From: Nocardiopsis sp. ATB16-24
Lineage (GTDB): Bacteria > Actinomycetota > Actinomycetes > Streptosporangiales > Streptosporangiaceae
Assembly (NCBI RefSeq): GCF_030271535.1
Contig: NZ_JASCXJ010000020.1
Span: 43,276 to 107,275, forward strand
DNA: 64,000 nucleotides
Direction: 5' to 3'
Position numbers and translations under genes: made by a program
The notes under the pieces: model-generated
What the model was told of the DNA's origin: nothing
Databases searched by the model: none
The model's input: only the letters and a program-made list of their open reading frames with translations
Shown: piece by piece, positions 35,008 through 43,699 of the stretch
How positions within the stretch are numbered: position 1 is the stretch's first letter
Layout of the letters: the number at the start of each line of letters is the position of its first letter

Positions 35008-36111
35008 TCACGCCTGGGCGCGCGCCCGGTCCCGCTCCTTCTGCCGGGCCGCCACCAGCGAGGCGTGGGTGGGCGCGTCGGGGATGTGGGCGGGCCGACC
35101 GGAGGCGAACTCCTTGCGCAACACCGGCACGACCTCCTCGCCCAGGATGTCCAGCTGCTCCAGGACGGTCTTGAGCGGAAGGCCCGCGTGGTCCATGAGG
35201 AAGAGCTGGCGCTGGTAGTGGCCGAAGGTGTCACGGAAGGACAGCGTGCGGTCGATGACCTGCTGCGGGCTGCCCACGGTCAGCGGGGTCTCCCGGGTGA
35301 ACTCCTCCAAGGAGGGTCCTCCACCGTAGACCGGGGCGTTGTCGAAGTAGGGGCGGAACTCACGGACCGCGTCCTGGGAGTTCTTGCGCATGAACACCTG
35401 GCCGCCCAGTCCGACGATGGCCTCCTCCGCCTTGCCGTGACCGTAGTGCTCGAAGCGGCGACGGTACAGGGAGATCAGCTTCCTGGTGTGCGTCGCGGGC
35501 CAGAAGATGTTGTTGTGGAAGAACCCGTCACCGTAGTAGGCGGCCTGCTCGGCGATCTCGGGACTGCGGATGGAGCCGTGCCAGACGAAGGGCGGCACGC
35601 CGTCCAGGGGTCGCGGGGTGGCGGTGAAACCCTGCAACGGGGTACGGAACCTGCCCTCCCAGTCGACCACGTCCTCGCGCCAGAGCCGGTGCAGCAGGTT
35701 GTAGTTCTCCAGCGCCAAAGGGATGCCCTGACGGATGTCCTGTCCGAACCAGGGGTAGACGGGACCGGTGTTGCCGCGACCCATCATCAGGTCCACCCGG
35801 CCGTCGGCCAGGTGTTGCAGGACGGCGAAGTCCTCGGCGATCTTGACCGGATCGTTGGTGGTGATCAGGGTGGTGGCGGTGGACAGGATGAGCTTCTCGG
35901 TCTTGGCGGCGACGTATCCGAGCATGGTGGTCGGAGAGGAGGCGACGAACGGCGGGTTGTGGTGCTCGCCGGTGGCGAAGACGTCCAGGCCCACTTCCTC
36001 GGCCTTGAGCGCGATGGCGACCATCGCCTTGATGCGCTCGGCCTCGGTCGGTGTCCGGCCGGTCGTGGGGTCGGTGGTCACGTCACTCACCGAGAAGATT
36101 CCGAACTGCAT
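35008..36111 (-). CDS. FMN-dependent luciferase-like monooxygenase, CE1758-like
   Basis: 367 residues, TIM-barrel LLM class: MQFGIFSVSDVTTDPTTGRT, FATGEHHNPPFVASSP, STATTLITTNDPVKIAEDFAVLQHLADGR, MMGRGNTGPVYPWFG and FVWHGSIRSPEIAEQAAYYGDGFF. The CE1758 group is uncharacterised but usually sits beside a CE1759 FMN reductase; here the reductase is at 32278, separated by dhaKL. ATG 36111 follows GGGGAG. The frame continues upstream but has no family character there. A 6-bp-arm inverted repeat lies 32 bp upstream. Confidence 0.86.
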   Translation of the reverse strand: MQFGIFSVSDVTTDPTTGRTPTEAERIKAMVAIALKAEEVGLDVFATGEHHNPPFVASSPTTMLGYVAAKTEKLILSTATTLITTNDPVKIAEDFAVLQHLADGRVDLMMGRGNTGPVYPWFGQDIRQGIPLALENYNLLHRLWREDVVDWEGRFRTPLQGFTATPRPLDGVPPFVWHGSIRSPEIAEQAAYYGDGFFHNNIFWPATHTRKLISLYRRRFEHYGHGKAEEAIVGLGGQVFMRKNSQDAVREFRPYFDNAPVYGGGPSLEEFTRETPLTVGSPQQVIDRTLSFRDTFGHYQRQLFLMDHAGLPLKTVLEQLDILGEEVVPVLRKEFASGRPAHIPDAPTHASLVAARQKERDRARAQA

Positions 36112-36599
36112 GGCCCACTCCCCTGTTTTGCTTCCACAGAAATAGTTTCCTACTAAACTACCACTGGGAACGCCTCCGTCGGCACCGGTATTCCTCTCCC
36201 TCGGTGTGACGCTCGAAGAGGCGGAGTTCATCCACAGGCACTCTCCGTGTCCTCCGAATGTCACACGCGCCTGGTATTGCTGGAAAAACCGGCGTGCCGC
36301 CGCTCACCGGGCGTCACCGGGACCGTCCCGCCGAGCATGCGAACACACGTGAAGGAGGAGGGCGCGCACCCCGACCCACGCGCCCGCGGCCTCATGTCCC
36401 TCACCCTCGAACCCCGACGGCGCCCTCCCCACCAGGACCGTGAGCGCTCCGACCGCGAACCCGTGCTGCTCGCCGACGCCCTCGGCGAGGTCATGGCCGT
36501 TCTGGCCGAGGTCGATCCGGACCTGCTCCGCAGGTCCGAACCACAGGCGTGAACGGTCCGGAGGCGTCGCACCCTCGCACCCGGCCTCGGCCCCCTCGC
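36112..36599. other. Intergenic stretch, no firm gene
   Basis: Holds the LLM promoter region at its left end. A short plus-strand frame from ATG 36336 to 36552 (about 71 residues ending LADALGEVMAVLAEVDPDLLRRSE) may encode a small protein: its helical tail looks plausible, but it has no clear ribosome site or family. Confidence 0.4.
36143..36160. promoter_or_regulatory. Inverted repeat before the LLM monooxygenase
   Basis: TAGTTT-CCTACT-AAACTA, perfect 6-bp arms in an AT-rich patch 32 bp upstream of the start; it has the size of a MarR- or HxlR-type operator. Confidence 0.45.
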
Positions 36600-36975
36600 T
36601 CAGGGGACGACCCCCTCGGGGTGCTCGGGAAGGTAGGAGCGCACCAGCTCGATCGGCCCGCACGGATGGGCGCTGAACCCACCCGGCTCCTCGGCCGGCG
36701 CCCACGGCTCCAGGATCGTGCGTCCACCCGCCCGTCGGACGGGTAACGCGAGGCGAAGCCGGCGTCGACCCCGAACGTGTGACATGCCCCTCTCCGTCGC
36801 GGAGCAGGCTCCACTCATTCCGCTCAGGGGCGATGCGCGTGGCGTGGTCCTCGTCGAGGACGGGGAAGAGGAGCCGTTCGGGCAGGCGCGGCGGCCACTC
36901 CCGCCGGCCGGAGGCCCTGACCAGCGTCGGCTCGGCGGGGCCGGTGGGGCGCCCCAGGGTGAGGGCCTGGGGCAT
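36600..36975 (-). pseudogene. Small hypothetical gene with two frameshifts
   Basis: A strong AAGGAGG site lies 8 bp before ATG 36975. The frame reads MPQALTLGRPTGPAEPTLV...RNEWSLLRDGEG, then the protein-like text jumps to ACHTFGVDAGFASRYPSDGR in the second frame (break at the GGGG run near 36785) and to RTILEPWAPAEEPGGFS...SYLPEHPEGVVP in the third (break near 36725, GGGCGGGTGG). Each break acts as one missing base. Rejoined, it gives about 124 residues. Family unknown. Confidence 0.65.
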
Positions 36976-36984
36976 GGGGGCCAC

Positions 36985-37566
36985 CTCCTTGGGTAGGACG
37001 TGGCCAGGAGCTGAGGAAGAGCGGGCACAATCCGCACCTGCTTTTTACCGGACGATCCGAAAATCGGTTCGGCCAGTGGGAACACCTCAGATACACGAAG
37101 CGTTGTTCCGGATGAAGCGCCCCGACCCCGACCCCGAATCCGACGACCCGCTCCCTTGAACGGGGCTCCGGAGGACCTTCACCACAATCCATGCGCGGAT
37201 GTACGCGCTCGCGACGGTAATGGGGGTTTCCGTCGCGTATTCAGACGCTACATCCGCCCTCCCAGCGGCCGGACCGCACTCAGTGCACACTGGCCGCGCC
37301 CGCTGTGGCCCGCGTTGGGGGACGCGGGCCACAGCCATGTCCGGGCCCTGGCGTCACGTATCCGCACGTCGAGAGCCCGTTTCCCATGAAGAGGAAATAA
37401 CCTCGCCCGTCACACCAGTATCGGTTTCGGTCGACCTTTCTCCCCGAGGATCCTCTGTTCCGCCTTTCCGGAGCGGACGAGGACGCAAAAGACGGAATCC
37501 ACTCTCCCCGACGTCCATGGCGTCGGCGTGTCCCGCGAAGGAAGCCTCGGTCCCCTGCTCACGGAC
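36985..37566. other. Intergenic stretch, nothing recognised
   Basis: Both strands and all frames give only short, unpatterned translations. Base composition is somewhat lower in GC than the flanks. It separates the frameshifted small gene from the end of the phenylacetate operon. Confidence 0.5.
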
Positions 37567-37599
37567 GGGGCCGTATGCCGGATGCCGGCATACGGCCCC
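37567..37599 (-). terminator. Terminator of the paaABCDEI operon
   Basis: Perfect 15-bp arms (GGGGCCGTATGCCGG and complement) around ATG as loop, 19 bp beyond the paaI stop. Confidence 0.85.
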
Positions 37600-37617
37600 A
37601 CTGCGACCCCTTCCCCC

Positions 37618-38025
37618 TCAGTCCCTTCGGGGGAGGGTCCGGCTGCGTCCGCGGAATTCGGCGATGACCTCCTCGCCTCGGCGCACCGTGACGTCGTACA
37701 GCCCGCTACGACCGAACGACACCCTCTCCCGTGCGGTGGCCACCAGTACGTCGCCCTCACGCGCGGAGGCCACGAATGTCACGTCGGCTCCGGAGGCCAC
37801 GGTCACTCCTCCGCCGTCCACGTTGCACGCGCACGCGAAGGCGGTGTCGGCCAGGGTGAACACGAACCCGCCGTGGGCGATGCCGTGCCCGTTGACCATC
37901 AAGGGACCCACGGTCATCTCCACCACGGCCAGCCCGTCACCGGCCTCCAACAGGCGCATCCCCAGGTTCTTGGAGGCCCTGTCGGCCTCGAACATCCGCC
38001 AGGCGGTCTCGTTGCGCGCGCTCAT
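37618..38025 (-). CDS. paaI: Phenylacetic acid degradation thioesterase PaaI
   Basis: 135-residue hotdog-fold thioesterase. The motif GHGIAHGGFVFTLADTAFACACN contains the catalytic HGG...D arrangement typical of PaaI (hydroxyphenylacetyl-CoA thioesterase), which rescues CoA from dead-end intermediates of the pathway. The ATG overlaps the paaE stop as ATGA, indicating translational coupling. Last gene of the operon, followed by a terminator. Confidence 0.93.
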   Translation of the reverse strand: MSARNETAWRMFEADRASKNLGMRLLEAGDGLAVVEMTVGPLMVNGHGIAHGGFVFTLADTAFACACNVDGGGVTVASGADVTFVASAREGDVLVATARERVSFGRSGLYDVTVRRGEEVIAEFRGRSRTLPRRD

Positions 38026-39122
38026 GAGTCGAAGTCCACGGTCACGGCGTCGGTCTGGGGCAGTGCCTGGCAGGACAGGGCGTAGCCCTCCTCGACCTCG
38101 GCGTCGGTGAGCGCGTAGTTGCGCCGCATCCGTACCTCGCCGTCGCACACCTTGACCCGACAGGTGCCGCACACCCCGCCCTTGCAGGCGAAGGGCAGGT
38201 CGGGACGGTAGCGCTGGGCCGCGTCCAGCACCGGGACCCCCCGGGGCAGGGTCAGGGTGGTGCTGCGCCCGTCCAGTACGACGGTGACCTCGCTGGAGGG
38301 CCCCTCCACCTCGGGGTCCTCGTGTCGGGTCTGGGGAGGCGGTTCGTCACCCTCCACGAAGAACAACTCCTGATGCACCCTGTCGCCGGGCACGCCCCGG
38401 TCGGCCAGCACCTTCTGGGCGTCGGTGACCATGCCATAGGGCCCGCACAACCACCAGTGGTCCACCGCGTCCGCGGCCACGATCGTGTCCAGGAGCCGTT
38501 CCAGCTTGGCGCCGTCCAGCCGTCCGGTGAACAGTTCGACCTCCCGGGGTTCACGCGAGAGCACGTGCACCAGCTCGAAACGGGGACCGAAGGCGTCCTT
38601 GAGGTCGGCGATCTCGTCGGCGAACATCACCGTGTCGCTGCGGCGGTTGCCGTACAGGAGGGTGACGTGGGAGTCGGTACGGCGCAGCAGGGAGGAGGCC
38701 ATGGACAGCACCGGGGTGATCCCCGAGCCGGCGGCGATCATCACGTGGCGGGCCGCGGTGTCCAGGTCGGGGGTGAACCGGCCGGTGGGGACACCCACCT
38801 CGATCTCGTCGCCCGGCGCGACCTCGTTGACGAGCCAGCCGGAGAAGAGTCCGCCCGAGACCAGGCGCACGCCCACACGGGGCGCCTCGCCCACGGGGGC
38901 GCAGATCGAGTAACTGCGCCGTTCCTGGACCCCGTCCACCTCACGACGCAGGGTCAGCGACTGCCCGGGGGCGAAGGCGAACTCCTCGGCCAAAGGGGCG
39001 GGGACGTCGAAGGTGACGGCGACGGCGTCATCGCACAGGCGCTCGACGGCGGCCACGCGCAGCCGGTGGAACGCGCCCCGGCGGCGCACGGTTCCGGGGG
39101 CGTCGGTGACGGATGTTGTCAC
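38022..39122 (-). CDS. paaE: Phenylacetyl-CoA epoxidase reductase subunit PaaE
   Basis: 366 residues. An FNR-type reductase (RSYSICAPVGE for FAD, AAGSGITPVLSMASSLL for NADPH, LCGPYGMV) is fused to a C-terminal plant-type ferredoxin with CKGGVCGTCRVKVC and a distal LSCQ cysteine for one 2Fe-2S cluster. It passes electrons from NADPH to the di-iron PaaA subunit. GTG 39122 follows AAGGAG and begins 2 bp after the paaD stop. Confidence 0.95.
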   Translation of the reverse strand: MTTSVTDAPGTVRRRGAFHRLRVAAVERLCDDAVAVTFDVPAPLAEEFAFAPGQSLTLRREVDGVQERRSYSICAPVGEAPRVGVRLVSGGLFSGWLVNEVAPGDEIEVGVPTGRFTPDLDTAARHVMIAAGSGITPVLSMASSLLRRTDSHVTLLYGNRRSDTVMFADEIADLKDAFGPRFELVHVLSREPREVELFTGRLDGAKLERLLDTIVAADAVDHWWLCGPYGMVTDAQKVLADRGVPGDRVHQELFFVEGDEPPPQTRHEDPEVEGPSSEVTVVLDGRSTTLTLPRGVPVLDAAQRYRPDLPFACKGGVCGTCRVKVCDGEVRMRRNYALTDAEVEEGYALSCQALPQTDAVTVDFDS

Positions 39123-39124
39123 GG

Positions 39125-39646
39125 TCAGATCTCCTTGACGTGCTCGAACGGTTCGAGACAGGACTGGCACCGGTGCAGTGACTTGCAGGACGTCGCGCCG
39201 AAGCGGGACAGTTCCTCGGTCTGTCCGGAGCCGCACTGGGGGCAGCGCGGGACGGTACGGGTGGGCAGCAGGGTCAGCGGGACGGGCCCGTCCGCACGTT
39301 TGGGGGCCGCGCCGGGAGGGGAGATGCCGTTCTCCAGGAGTTTGCGCCTGCCCTCGTCGGTGATCCAGTCGGTGCTCCAGGGCGGGGACAGTTCGGTGTG
39401 CACCCGCACCTGGTCGAACCCCGCGGCGCGCACGGCGCGGTCCACGTCCGCGCGCATCTCGGCCAGGGCGGGGCAGCCGGAGTAGGTGGGGGTGATCCAC
39501 ACCCTCGCGGTGCCCTCGTCCCCGATCTCCACCCGGCGCAGGATGCCCAGGTCCGCCAGGGTGAGCATGGGCAGTTCGGGGTCGGTGACCGCGGCAGCGG
39601 CCCTCCAGACGCGTTCGTGCTGCTCTTGTCGGGTGGTGGTCACCAT
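39125..39646 (-). CDS. paaD: Phenylacetyl-CoA epoxidase assembly subunit PaaD
   Basis: 173 residues. The N-terminal MIP18/DUF59-like domain has VTDPELPMLTLADLGILRRVE and ITPTYSGCPALAEM; the C-terminus is a four-Cys zinc ribbon (CPQCGSG...CKSLHRCQSC). PaaD is thought to help mature the di-iron centre of the epoxidase. The start overlaps the end of paaC by seven bases (ATGGTGA) and has a GGAGG site. Confidence 0.93.
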   Translation of the reverse strand: MVTTTRQEQHERVWRAAAAVTDPELPMLTLADLGILRRVEIGDEGTARVWITPTYSGCPALAEMRADVDRAVRAAGFDQVRVHTELSPPWSTDWITDEGRRKLLENGISPPGAAPKRADGPVPLTLLPTRTVPRCPQCGSGQTEELSRFGATSCKSLHRCQSCLEPFEHVKEI

Positions 39647-40518
39647 GTCGCCTCCGGGTGCTCTCGGGCCACCTTCTGCATCTCTCTGAGCAAAGGGGCC
39701 AGCTCGGCGGTGTGCGTGCCCTGACGTCCGGCCACGACCGGTTCGGGGAAGGACGCGGGAGCGTCCAGGGTGGCGGCGGTCAGGACCTCGGTCAGGACCC
39801 GGTGCACCTCCTGACCCACCTCGGCGGGGTCCACGCCCACCCCCTGGGCGGCCATACGTGCCTCCACGGGATGGGTGGCGAAAAGCTCTCCGGTCAACGG
39901 CCACACGTCGGCGACGGCGGCGACCATGCGCTCGTGGGAATAGGGGGTCCCATCTCCCAGGCGCAGGGCCCAGGAGACCGCGTACTCGCGGTGGTAGGCC
40001 AGTTCGTTGACGGCCTTGGCCGCGACGGCGGCGAGCACGGGGTCCTTGCTGGAGGACAGACGGGAGAACACGGCCAGGCGTGCGCTGGAGAGCACCAGCA
40101 GGGTGAGGATCGCACGCGCGAAGTCGCCCCGGGGCGCCTCCGCCAAGTGGACGTTGCGGAACTCCTCCGGACCGCGCCAGTAGGCGAAGGCGTCCTCGTC
40201 GCGGCCGGAGCCGTCGGCCTGTCCCGCGCGGGCCAGCAGCAGACGGGCCTGGCCGATCAGGTCCAGGGCGATGTTGGCCAGCGCGACCTCCTCCTCCAGT
40301 TCCGGCGCGTCGGTGACCCAGTCGGTGAGCCTTTGTGCCTGTACCAGCGCGTCGTCGCCCAGCATCTGGCAGTACAGCGCCAGGTCGTCGCCGTCCACCC
40401 CCTCGGGCACGGTGGTGTCCACCCCGGCGAGGGCGTCGGTGAAGCCGGTTCCGAAGGCCCAGCGGGCGTCGCCGCCGTGCTCCTCGCTCAGGGCCGAATA
40501 GATGTGGTCGCCGCTCAT
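39640..40518 (-). CDS. paaC: Phenylacetyl-CoA epoxidase structural subunit PaaC
   Basis: 292 residues, ferritin-like helical protein: LALYCQMLGDDALVQAQRLTDWV, ALANIALDLIGQARLLLARAG, FRNVHLAEAPRGDFARAIL, VAAKAVNELAYHREYAVSWALRLGDGT. PaaC lacks a functional di-iron centre and forms the PaaAC core. It is separated from paaB by 108 bp with a hairpin, the only sizeable gap in the cluster, and overlaps paaD. Confidence 0.95.
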   Translation of the reverse strand: MSGDHIYSALSEEHGGDARWAFGTGFTDALAGVDTTVPEGVDGDDLALYCQMLGDDALVQAQRLTDWVTDAPELEEEVALANIALDLIGQARLLLARAGQADGSGRDEDAFAYWRGPEEFRNVHLAEAPRGDFARAILTLLVLSSARLAVFSRLSSSKDPVLAAVAAKAVNELAYHREYAVSWALRLGDGTPYSHERMVAAVADVWPLTGELFATHPVEARMAAQGVGVDPAEVGQEVHRVLTEVLTAATLDAPASFPEPVVAGRQGTHTAELAPLLREMQKVAREHPEATW

Positions 40519-40585
40519 TGGTTGTTTCCTTTGGCCTCGTGTTCGCGCTGTTCCCTCGCCCTGGGCGTATGCGGCGGATCCGTGT

Positions 40586-40606
40586 CCCGCCGCACCCTGC
40601 GGCGGG
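40586..40606. other. Intercistronic hairpin between paaB and paaC
   Basis: CCCGCCGC-ACCCT-GCGGCGGG, perfect 8-bp arms with a 5-base loop, in the 108-bp gap between paaB and paaC. It could stabilise or process the mRNA, or attenuate, altering the ratio of PaaAB to PaaCDE. Confidence 0.5.
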
Positions 40607-40626
40607 CGGTCTCCGCGGAAGACGCC

Positions 40627-40947
40627 CTAGATGTGCGGAACGTCCTCGGGGATGGGGTAGAAGGTCGGGTGGCGGTAGACCTTGTCGCCGCTGGGCGCGA
40701 AATAGGGGTCCTTCTCGTCGGGGCTGGAGGCGGCGATGTGCTCGGCGCGCACCACCCAGATGCTCACGCCCTCGTTACGGCGGGTGTAGAGGTTGCGGGC
40801 GTTGTGCAGCGCCATGTGGTCGTCGGCGGCGTGCAGGGACCCCACGTGGACGTGGTTGAGGCCGCGCTTGCCGCGTACGAAGACCTCGTACAGGGGCCAC
40901 TCGGGACGGGCCGCTCCGGAGGTGGTGCCGTTGGTGTCGTTGCTCAT
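40627..40947 (-). CDS. paaB: Phenylacetyl-CoA epoxidase subunit PaaB
   Basis: 106 residues. [50 protein letters not shown] is the characteristic PaaB block; the protein bridges PaaAC dimers in the epoxidase complex. The ATG overlaps the paaA stop (ATGA). Confidence 0.96.
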   Translation of the reverse strand: MSNDTNGTTSGAARPEWPLYEVFVRGKRGLNHVHVGSLHAADDHMALHNARNLYTRRNEGVSIWVVRAEHIAASSPDEKDPYFAPSGDKVYRHPTFYPIPEDVPHI

Positions 40948-41915
40948 GCCGCGGCCTTCCTGGCGCTGTGCTTGTCGGCGTAGGCGGTGGCGGCCTCACG
41001 GACCCACTCGCCCTTCTCGTGTGCGGCCCGACGCCGCTGGATGCGTTCGGCGTTCTTGGGTCCCGAGCCGGAGATGACCCGCTTGAACTCGTCCCAGTCG
41101 GGCTCACCGAAGTCGTAGTGGCCGCGTTCGTCGTTCCAGGTCAGTTCGGGGTCGGGCAGGGTGACGCCGAGCCGTTCGGCCTGGGGGACGGTCATGTCGA
41201 CGAACTTCTGGCGCAGGTCGTCGTTGGTGTCGCGCTTGATGCGCCAGGCCATGGACTGCTGGGTGTTGGGCGACTCGGCGTCGGGCGGACCGAACATCAT
41301 CAGGGAGGGCCACCACCAGCGGTCCACGGCGTCCTGGACCATCCGGCGCTGTTCCTCGGTGCCCTCCATCATGCGCATGAGCAGTTCGTAGCCCTGGCGT
41401 TGGTGGAAGGACTCCTCCTTGCAGATGCGCACCATGGCGCGGGCGTAGGGACCGAAGGAGCTACGGCACAACGGGACCTGGTTACAGATGGCGGCACCGT
41501 CGACCAGCCAGCCGATCACGCCGACGTCGGCGAAGGTCAACGAGGGGTAGTTGAAGATCGAGGAGTACTTCTGTCGTCCCTCGATGAGTCGCCGGGTCAG
41601 GTCGGCGCGGTCCACGCCCAGGGTCTCGGCGGCCGCGTACAGGTACAGACCGTGGCCCGCCTCGTCCTGGACCTTGGCCAGCAGGATGGCCTTGCGACGC
41701 AGGCTGGGCGCCGAGGCGATCCAGTCGCCCTCGGGCTGCATACCGATGATCTCCGAGTGCGCGTGCTGGGAGACCTGGCGTACCAGCGTCTTGCGGTAGC
41801 CCTCGGGCATCCAGTCACGTGGCTCGATGCGCTGGTCGGCGGCGATCCTGGCGTCGAACTCGGCCTGGAGGTCGGCGGGGGCGCCGGGGGGCGCCGAGGC
41901 CGTGTGCGTCGTCAT
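40944..41915 (-). CDS. paaA: Phenylacetyl-CoA epoxidase catalytic subunit PaaA
   Basis: 323 residues, di-iron monooxygenase. The carboxylate-His ligands lie in [18 protein letters not shown] and [35 protein letters not shown] is typical. With PaaBCDE it converts phenylacetyl-CoA to the ring 1,2-epoxide using O2. ATG 41915 is preferred because GGGGAG lies 6 bp before it; ATGs at 41921 and 41933 are too close to or ahead of that site. A PaaR-type operator lies 16 bp upstream, so paaABCDEI has its own promoter. Confidence 0.96.
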   Translation of the reverse strand: MTTHTASAPPGAPADLQAEFDARIAADQRIEPRDWMPEGYRKTLVRQVSQHAHSEIIGMQPEGDWIASAPSLRRKAILLAKVQDEAGHGLYLYAAAETLGVDRADLTRRLIEGRQKYSSIFNYPSLTFADVGVIGWLVDGAAICNQVPLCRSSFGPYARAMVRICKEESFHQRQGYELLMRMMEGTEEQRRMVQDAVDRWWWPSLMMFGPPDAESPNTQQSMAWRIKRDTNDDLRQKFVDMTVPQAERLGVTLPDPELTWNDERGHYDFGEPDWDEFKRVISGSGPKNAERIQRRRAAHEKGEWVREAATAYADKHSARKAAA

Positions 41916-41930
41916 TGGCATCTCCCCATT

Positions 41931-41952
41931 CATAACCGAACGTTCGGTCAGT
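41931..41952. promoter_or_regulatory. PaaR-type (TetR) operator before paaA
   Basis: A perfect ACCGAACGTTCGGT palindrome (41935-41948) followed by CAGT. It fits the PaaR consensus known from Corynebacterium as I recall it (ACCG-N2-CG-N2-CGGT core with AGT ends). The same 18-base string recurs at the paaJ/paaK promoter. PaaR is relieved by phenylacetyl-CoA. Confidence 0.8.
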
Positions 41953-42011
41953 AATTAGTATCCCCGGAATCCCCCGCTCGGGCAAGTCCACCGGGCGGGG
42001 GAAGTACCAGC

Positions 42012-42821
42012 TCAGTCGCCGGTGAAGGTCGGCTTCTCCTTGTTGAGGAAGGCGCGGACGGCTCCGACGTGGTCGGCCGTGCGCCCCAACCGGTTCTGCG
42101 CCTCGGCCTCCTCCTCCAACAGTTCGGCCAACTCCCGTCCGCCGACGGCCGCCGAACGCACCTCGCGCTTGGCCGCCACGAAGGCGCCGGTGGGTCCGGA
42201 GGCGAGCCGGAGGGCGACCTCACGGGCGCGTTCCTGCCAGACGTCGTCGTCCACGACCTCGGTGACCAGGCCCAGTTCCAGTGCGCGGTCGGCGTCGAAG
42301 ACGGTGCCCAGCAGCATCAGCTCCATGGCCCGCGCCTGCCCCAGGCAGGTCACCAGGCGGTAGGCCAGCCCCGAGTCCGAGGCCAGGCCGACACCGGTGA
42401 AGGCGGTGCCGAACTTGGCCCGCCGTGCGGCGACCCGTACGTCACCGGCCATCGCCAGCCCCAGCCCCGCGCCCACGCAGGCGCCGCCGATGCCCACCAC
42501 GACCGGAACCCGGATCTCCTCCAGTGCCAGCACGATGGGGTTGTAGTGCTCGCGCACGGTGTCCAGCGCGTCCCGGGGTCGCTCCTCCAGGGTCCGGGCG
42601 TGCTCCGCCAGGTCCTGCCCCACACAGAAGGCCTTGGCCGAACCCAGGAACAGCACCGCGCGAGCGGTGCTGGACCGCACCGCCGAACGCAGCGCCGCCA
42701 GCAGCTCCTCCTTGGCCCGACGGTCCAACGCGGGCGTGTTCAGCCGCACCGTGGCCAGCCCCTCGGTCTCCTCGAACTCCGCCGCCTTGGGCTCCCGCCC
42801 GGTGGCCGTGTCCTCGCTCAA
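42012..42821 (-). CDS. paaG: Enoyl-CoA hydratase/isomerase family, PaaG-like epoxyphenylacetyl-CoA isomerase
   Basis: 269 residues, crotonase fold. AKAFCVGQDLAEHA and GIGGACVGAGLGLAMAGDV form the oxyanion loops, followed by FTGVGLASDSGLAYRLVTCLG. The YNPIVLALEE segment and FTG D C-terminus resemble PaaG, which turns the ring epoxide into the oxepin. Starts at TTG 42821, overlapping the paaH stop as TTGA, with GGGAG upstream. A PaaB-type paralogue role (epoxide isomerase versus hydratase) cannot be fully excluded. Confidence 0.82.
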   Translation of the reverse strand: MSEDTATGREPKAAEFEETEGLATVRLNTPALDRRAKEELLAALRSAVRSSTARAVLFLGSAKAFCVGQDLAEHARTLEERPRDALDTVREHYNPIVLALEEIRVPVVVGIGGACVGAGLGLAMAGDVRVAARRAKFGTAFTGVGLASDSGLAYRLVTCLGQARAMELMLLGTVFDADRALELGLVTEVVDDDVWQERAREVALRLASGPTGAFVAAKREVRSAAVGGRELAELLEEEAEAQNRLGRTADHVGAVRAFLNKEKPTFTGD

Positions 42822-43699
42822 CGCTTCTCTCCCTCGTCCCAGGTGTGGAAACCCTGGCCGCTCTTGCGCCCGAGCCTTCCCTCCGCGACCATACGACGCA
42901 GCAGTTCCGGCGGGGCGAACCGGTCTCCGAGTTCGGAGGCCAGGTACTCGGCGATGGCCAAACGCACGTCCAGACCCACCAGGTCGGTCAGGCGCAGGGG
43001 TCCCATGGGATGGCGGTAGCCCAATTCCATGGCGGTGTCGATGTCGGCGGGCGAGGCCACTCCCTCCTCCACCATGCGGATGGCCTCCAGGCCGAGCATG
43101 ACGCCCAGGCGGCTCGTGGCGAACCCGGGGGCGTCCTTGACCACCACCTCGGTCTTGCCCAGGGCCTTGACCCAGCCGCGCACCGACTCCACGACCCCGT
43201 CCGCGGTCTGGGGGGCCACCACGACCTCCACCAGCTTGGAGGCGGGCACGGGGTTGAAGAAGTGCATGCCCAGGAAGCGCCGAGGGTGCTTGAGCACGGC
43301 GGCCAGTTCGGTGATCGACAGCGAACTGGTGTTGGAGGCCAGCACGGTCTCCTCTCCCACCGCGGCCTCCGCCGCGGTGAGCACCGCGATCTTCAACTCG
43401 GGCTTTTCGGGCACGGCTTCCACGACCAGCCCCGCGTCGACGGGGATGTCGGAGGGGGTGGTGACCGTGCGCAGCCGCGCCAGGTAGGTGTCGGGTTCGG
43501 CGTCGATCTTGCCCCGTTGCCGGGCCTTGTCCAGTCCGGTCGCCACACGGGCACGGCCCGCCTCGGCCGCCTCACCGGTGGCCTCGACCAGCACCACCTC
43601 CGCCCCGCGGGTCAGGAACTGCTGGACGATTCCGGCGCCCATGGTGCCGCCACCGACCACGGCGACGGTGGAGGGGACACCCTGTTCAGTGGGGCTCAA
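42818..43699 (-). CDS. paaH: 3-hydroxyacyl-CoA dehydrogenase (PaaH-like)
   Basis: 293 residues. VAVVGGGTMGAGIVQQFLTRG is the NAD-binding loop; SNTSSLSITELA, MHFFNPVPASKLVEVV with the catalytic His, and KDAPGFATSRLG complete the family pattern. Oxidises 3-hydroxyadipyl-CoA to 3-oxoadipyl-CoA. Single-domain length (no hydratase fusion). TTG 43699 overlaps the preceding stop as TTGA; the same junction sequence is found at the paaG start. Confidence 0.9.
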   Translation of the reverse strand: MSPTEQGVPSTVAVVGGGTMGAGIVQQFLTRGAEVVLVEATGEAAEAGRARVATGLDKARQRGKIDAEPDTYLARLRTVTTPSDIPVDAGLVVEAVPEKPELKIAVLTAAEAAVGEETVLASNTSSLSITELAAVLKHPRRFLGMHFFNPVPASKLVEVVVAPQTADGVVESVRGWVKALGKTEVVVKDAPGFATSRLGVMLGLEAIRMVEEGVASPADIDTAMELGYRHPMGPLRLTDLVGLDVRLAIAEYLASELGDRFAPPELLRRMVAEGRLGRKSGQGFHTWDEGEKR

